From Desulfuromonadaceae bacterium (GTDB lineage Bacteria; Desulfobacterota; Desulfuromonadia; Geobacterales; Pseudopelobacteraceae), in contig JAQUIT010000016.1 in NCBI GenBank assembly GCA_028681335.1, forward strand, positions 1 through 64,000: a DNA stretch of 64,000 bases, read 5' to 3'. The translations under genes were made by a program, and so were the position numbers. How positions within the stretch are numbered: position 1 is the first letter of the stretch; every line of letters starts with the position of its first letter. The notes below the pieces were generated by a model. That model had not been told where the DNA came from, made no database searches, and worked only from the letters and a program-made list of their open reading frames with translations. Positions 62,491 through 64,000 of the stretch are shown here, in pieces.

Positions 62491-63402
62491 ATGGAAATTC
62501 TTGGCAAGACCAACATAGACTTTATCGGTAAGCGTAATATTGCATTTATTATTTCGGCAATTGTCGCGATTATCGGCATTATCGGCATCATTCAGATTGG
62601 CCGTGGCGTTGCCAATATGGGGATAGATTTTTCCGGCGGCACCGCCATGCAGCTGAAATTCAGCAAGCCATTCGCTATTGCTGATGCCAGAGCCGCACTG
62701 CACAAACACGGCATTGCCAAGGCAGATTTACAGGAAATAAAAGAAGGCAACATGCTTCTGGTAAAAATGGCCGGTGCGGCTGTCGGTAAACAATCGGAAA
62801 TGGTTCAGACCGCCTTTAAAACGGAGTTTACAGACAACCCGTTCTCTGTTGAAAGTTCAACCGAGATCGGCCCTTCTGTTGGCGATAAGCTGCGTAAAGA
62901 TACGCTGATCGCTGTTGCACTCTCATTGATGGGCATTATTGTCTACATCGCCTGGCGTTTTGATTTGAAATTCGGCATCGGGGCAACAATCGCCACCATA
63001 CATGATGTACTGGCCATGATCGCCGTTTTCTACCTGTTCAACAAAGAGATCAACCTGCTTTTTATTACCGCTGTGCTGACAATTGCCGGTTATTCGCTCA
63101 CCGATACGGTGGTTATATTCGACCGTATCCGGGAAAACCTGCATAAAAACCTGAAGGGTGCAATGCATAACATCTTCAATAGCAGTATTAACGAGACTCT
63201 CTCCCGTACCATAGTGACATCGCTGACAACCTTTATGGCTGCTCTGGCACTGTTTTTATTCGGTGGCGAGGTAATACACGATTTCTCGTTGGCACTGTTA
63301 ATAGGAATCGGTGTTGCAACGTATTCATCGGTATTTGTTGCCAGCCCGATCGTTGTTATACTTGAAAACCGGGCCTTGGCAAAAAACGTTAAAACAGCCT
63401 GA
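62491..63402 (+). CDS. secF: Protein translocase subunit SecF
   Basis: 303 aa after GGGGGAG. FSGGTAMQLKF near residues 48-58, SLTDTVVIFDRIREN, and a C-terminal membrane region. Partners SecD and YajC. Confidence 0.97.
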   Translation: MEILGKTNIDFIGKRNIAFIISAIVAIIGIIGIIQIGRGVANMGIDFSGGTAMQLKFSKPFAIADARAALHKHGIAKADLQEIKEGNMLLVKMAGAAVGKQSEMVQTAFKTEFTDNPFSVESSTEIGPSVGDKLRKDTLIAVALSLMGIIVYIAWRFDLKFGIGATIATIHDVLAMIAVFYLFNKEINLLFITAVLTIAGYSLTDTVVIFDRIRENLHKNLKGAMHNIFNSSINETLSRTIVTSLTTFMAALALFLFGGEVIHDFSLALLIGIGVATYSSVFVASPIVVILENRALAKNVKTA

Positions 63403-63434
63403 AATGGTTGATCTGCTGTACGGAGAGGTGTTCT

Positions 63435-64000
63435 GTGAATAAAGATTCAATTCTGATTGCAGTCGTTGCCCTCATCATCGGATTGTTCGGTGGCTATCTG
63501 ATCTTCAGTATCAGCAACTCCGGTACGTCTCAACAGCAGAATGGTGCAACCCCGACCGGTACCGGTTCACCCGTTGATTACTCGCAAAGGATTTCCCAGG
63601 CAGAAAAGGTTGTTGCTCAGGATCCAAAGAACCTCAATGCGTGGATATCACTGGGTAACGATTATTTTGACATGGAGCAACCGCAGAAATCGATCAATGC
63701 CTATGGTAAAGCGCTTGAGATAGAGCCAAACAACCCTGATATTCTTACCGACCAGGGGATTATGTTCCGCAAGGTTGGGTGGTATGACAAGGCGCTTACC
63801 AACTTTGAAAAGGCTGGCAAGATCGAACCTAATCATCTGCAAAGCTTGTATAATATCGGCCTCGTTTATGCCGTTGATCTTAAACAGCCTGAAAAGGCGA
63901 CGAGCTATTGGCGAAGGTATCTGCAACTGGACTCAAGCAGCCAGACCGCTATGCAGATAAAGAGTATGATGGCACAACCGAACAACAACAACATTGCTCC
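63435..64000 (+). CDS. TPR-repeat membrane protein, partial (3' end off window)
   Basis: A GTG at 63435, seven bases after GGAGAGG, opens a frame that runs off the window (188 codons seen). One N-terminal membrane helix (about 6-24), a Ser/Thr/Gly linker, and TPR repeats: NAWISLGNDYFDMEQPQ, PNNPDILTDQGIMFRK, LQSLYNIGLVYAVDL. It aligns residue for residue with the C-terminus of the protein at 26006, so the two share a TPR module. Probably a periplasmic scaffold. Confidence 0.8.
   Translation, partial: MNKDSILIAVVALIIGLFGGYLIFSISNSGTSQQQNGATPTGTGSPVDYSQRISQAEKVVAQDPKNLNAWISLGNDYFDMEQPQKSINAYGKALEIEPNNPDILTDQGIMFRKVGWYDKALTNFEKAGKIEPNHLQSLYNIGLVYAVDLKQPEKATSYWRRYLQLDSSSQTAMQIKSMMAQPNNNNIA

Overview
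The window is a contiguous, gene-dense piece of chromosome, almost entirely core genes with good Shine-Dalgarno sites and many ATGA or TGATG stop/start overlaps. The gene set points to the Geobacterales/Desulfuromonadales (Geobacter-like deltaproteobacteria): two glutamine synthetases behind sigma-54-type promoters, a hopanoid locus (squalene-hopene cyclase plus HpnA), a c-heme sensor protein, a hemerythrin-tailed chemoreceptor and a PpsR-type regulator. I cannot name a species from sequence alone. No prophage, insertion sequence, CRISPR array or integrase is visible.

Layout. 1-414: partial ferritin-like gene (-). 617-6545 (+): ppsR, an orphan OmpR-type response regulator, a membrane polyferredoxin, an RdgC-like protein, obgE and proB. 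6608-12803 (-): the macromolecular synthesis block rpsU, yqeY, cvpA, dnaG, rpoD, ending in a secreted coiled-coil protein; a terminator-like hairpin separates rpsU-yqeY from cvpA-dnaG-rpoD. 12920-19906 (-): an apparent operon glyQ, glyS, chemoreceptor-hemerythrin fusion, hisH, hisA, hisF, hisE. 20061-20738 (-): a HAD phosphatase. 20972-24454 (+): gap, pgk, tpiA, secG. 24574-25903: tRNA-Leu (+), two small unknown genes (-) and two tRNA-Arg genes (-). 26006-26923 (-): secreted TPR protein. 27222-33682 (+): shc, hpnA, dxs, pyrF, rlmB, a run that includes isoprenoid precursor supply and hopanoid formation. 33617-35745 (-): a duplicated class II aldolase-like protein and an M23 peptidase, divergent from a PilZ protein.

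36651-40938 is a nitrogen-assimilation locus: glnB-glnA (+) converging on a type III glutamine synthetase (-), each with a -24/-12 promoter and a hairpin in its leader. 41456-45448 holds a site-2-protease homologue, an M29-type aminopeptidase, two proteins of unknown function (one with a cysteine-rich C-terminal tail), an HDOD protein and a tiny Cys-rich protein. 45640-49558 (+) is a nucleotide-sugar cluster (rfbB, rfbD, cupin, lipoprotein, mannose-1-phosphate guanylyltransferase). 49643-52459 (+) is bioF-bioH-bioC, followed by an ArsR-type regulator (-). 52861-56925 (-) holds two oligopeptide ABC ATPases and an HD-GYP protein whose periplasmic sensor carries a CxxCH heme-binding motif. 57059-64000 (+) holds a SpoIID-like protein, queA, tgt, yajC, secD, secF and a partial TPR protein.

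I did not find a clearly new multi-gene system. The best leads are the c-heme HD-GYP sensor, the hemerythrin chemoreceptor translationally coupled to his genes, the paired sigma-54 control of two glutamine synthetases with leader hairpins, the attenuator-like hairpin upstream of cvpA-dnaG-rpoD, and several small genes of unknown function.
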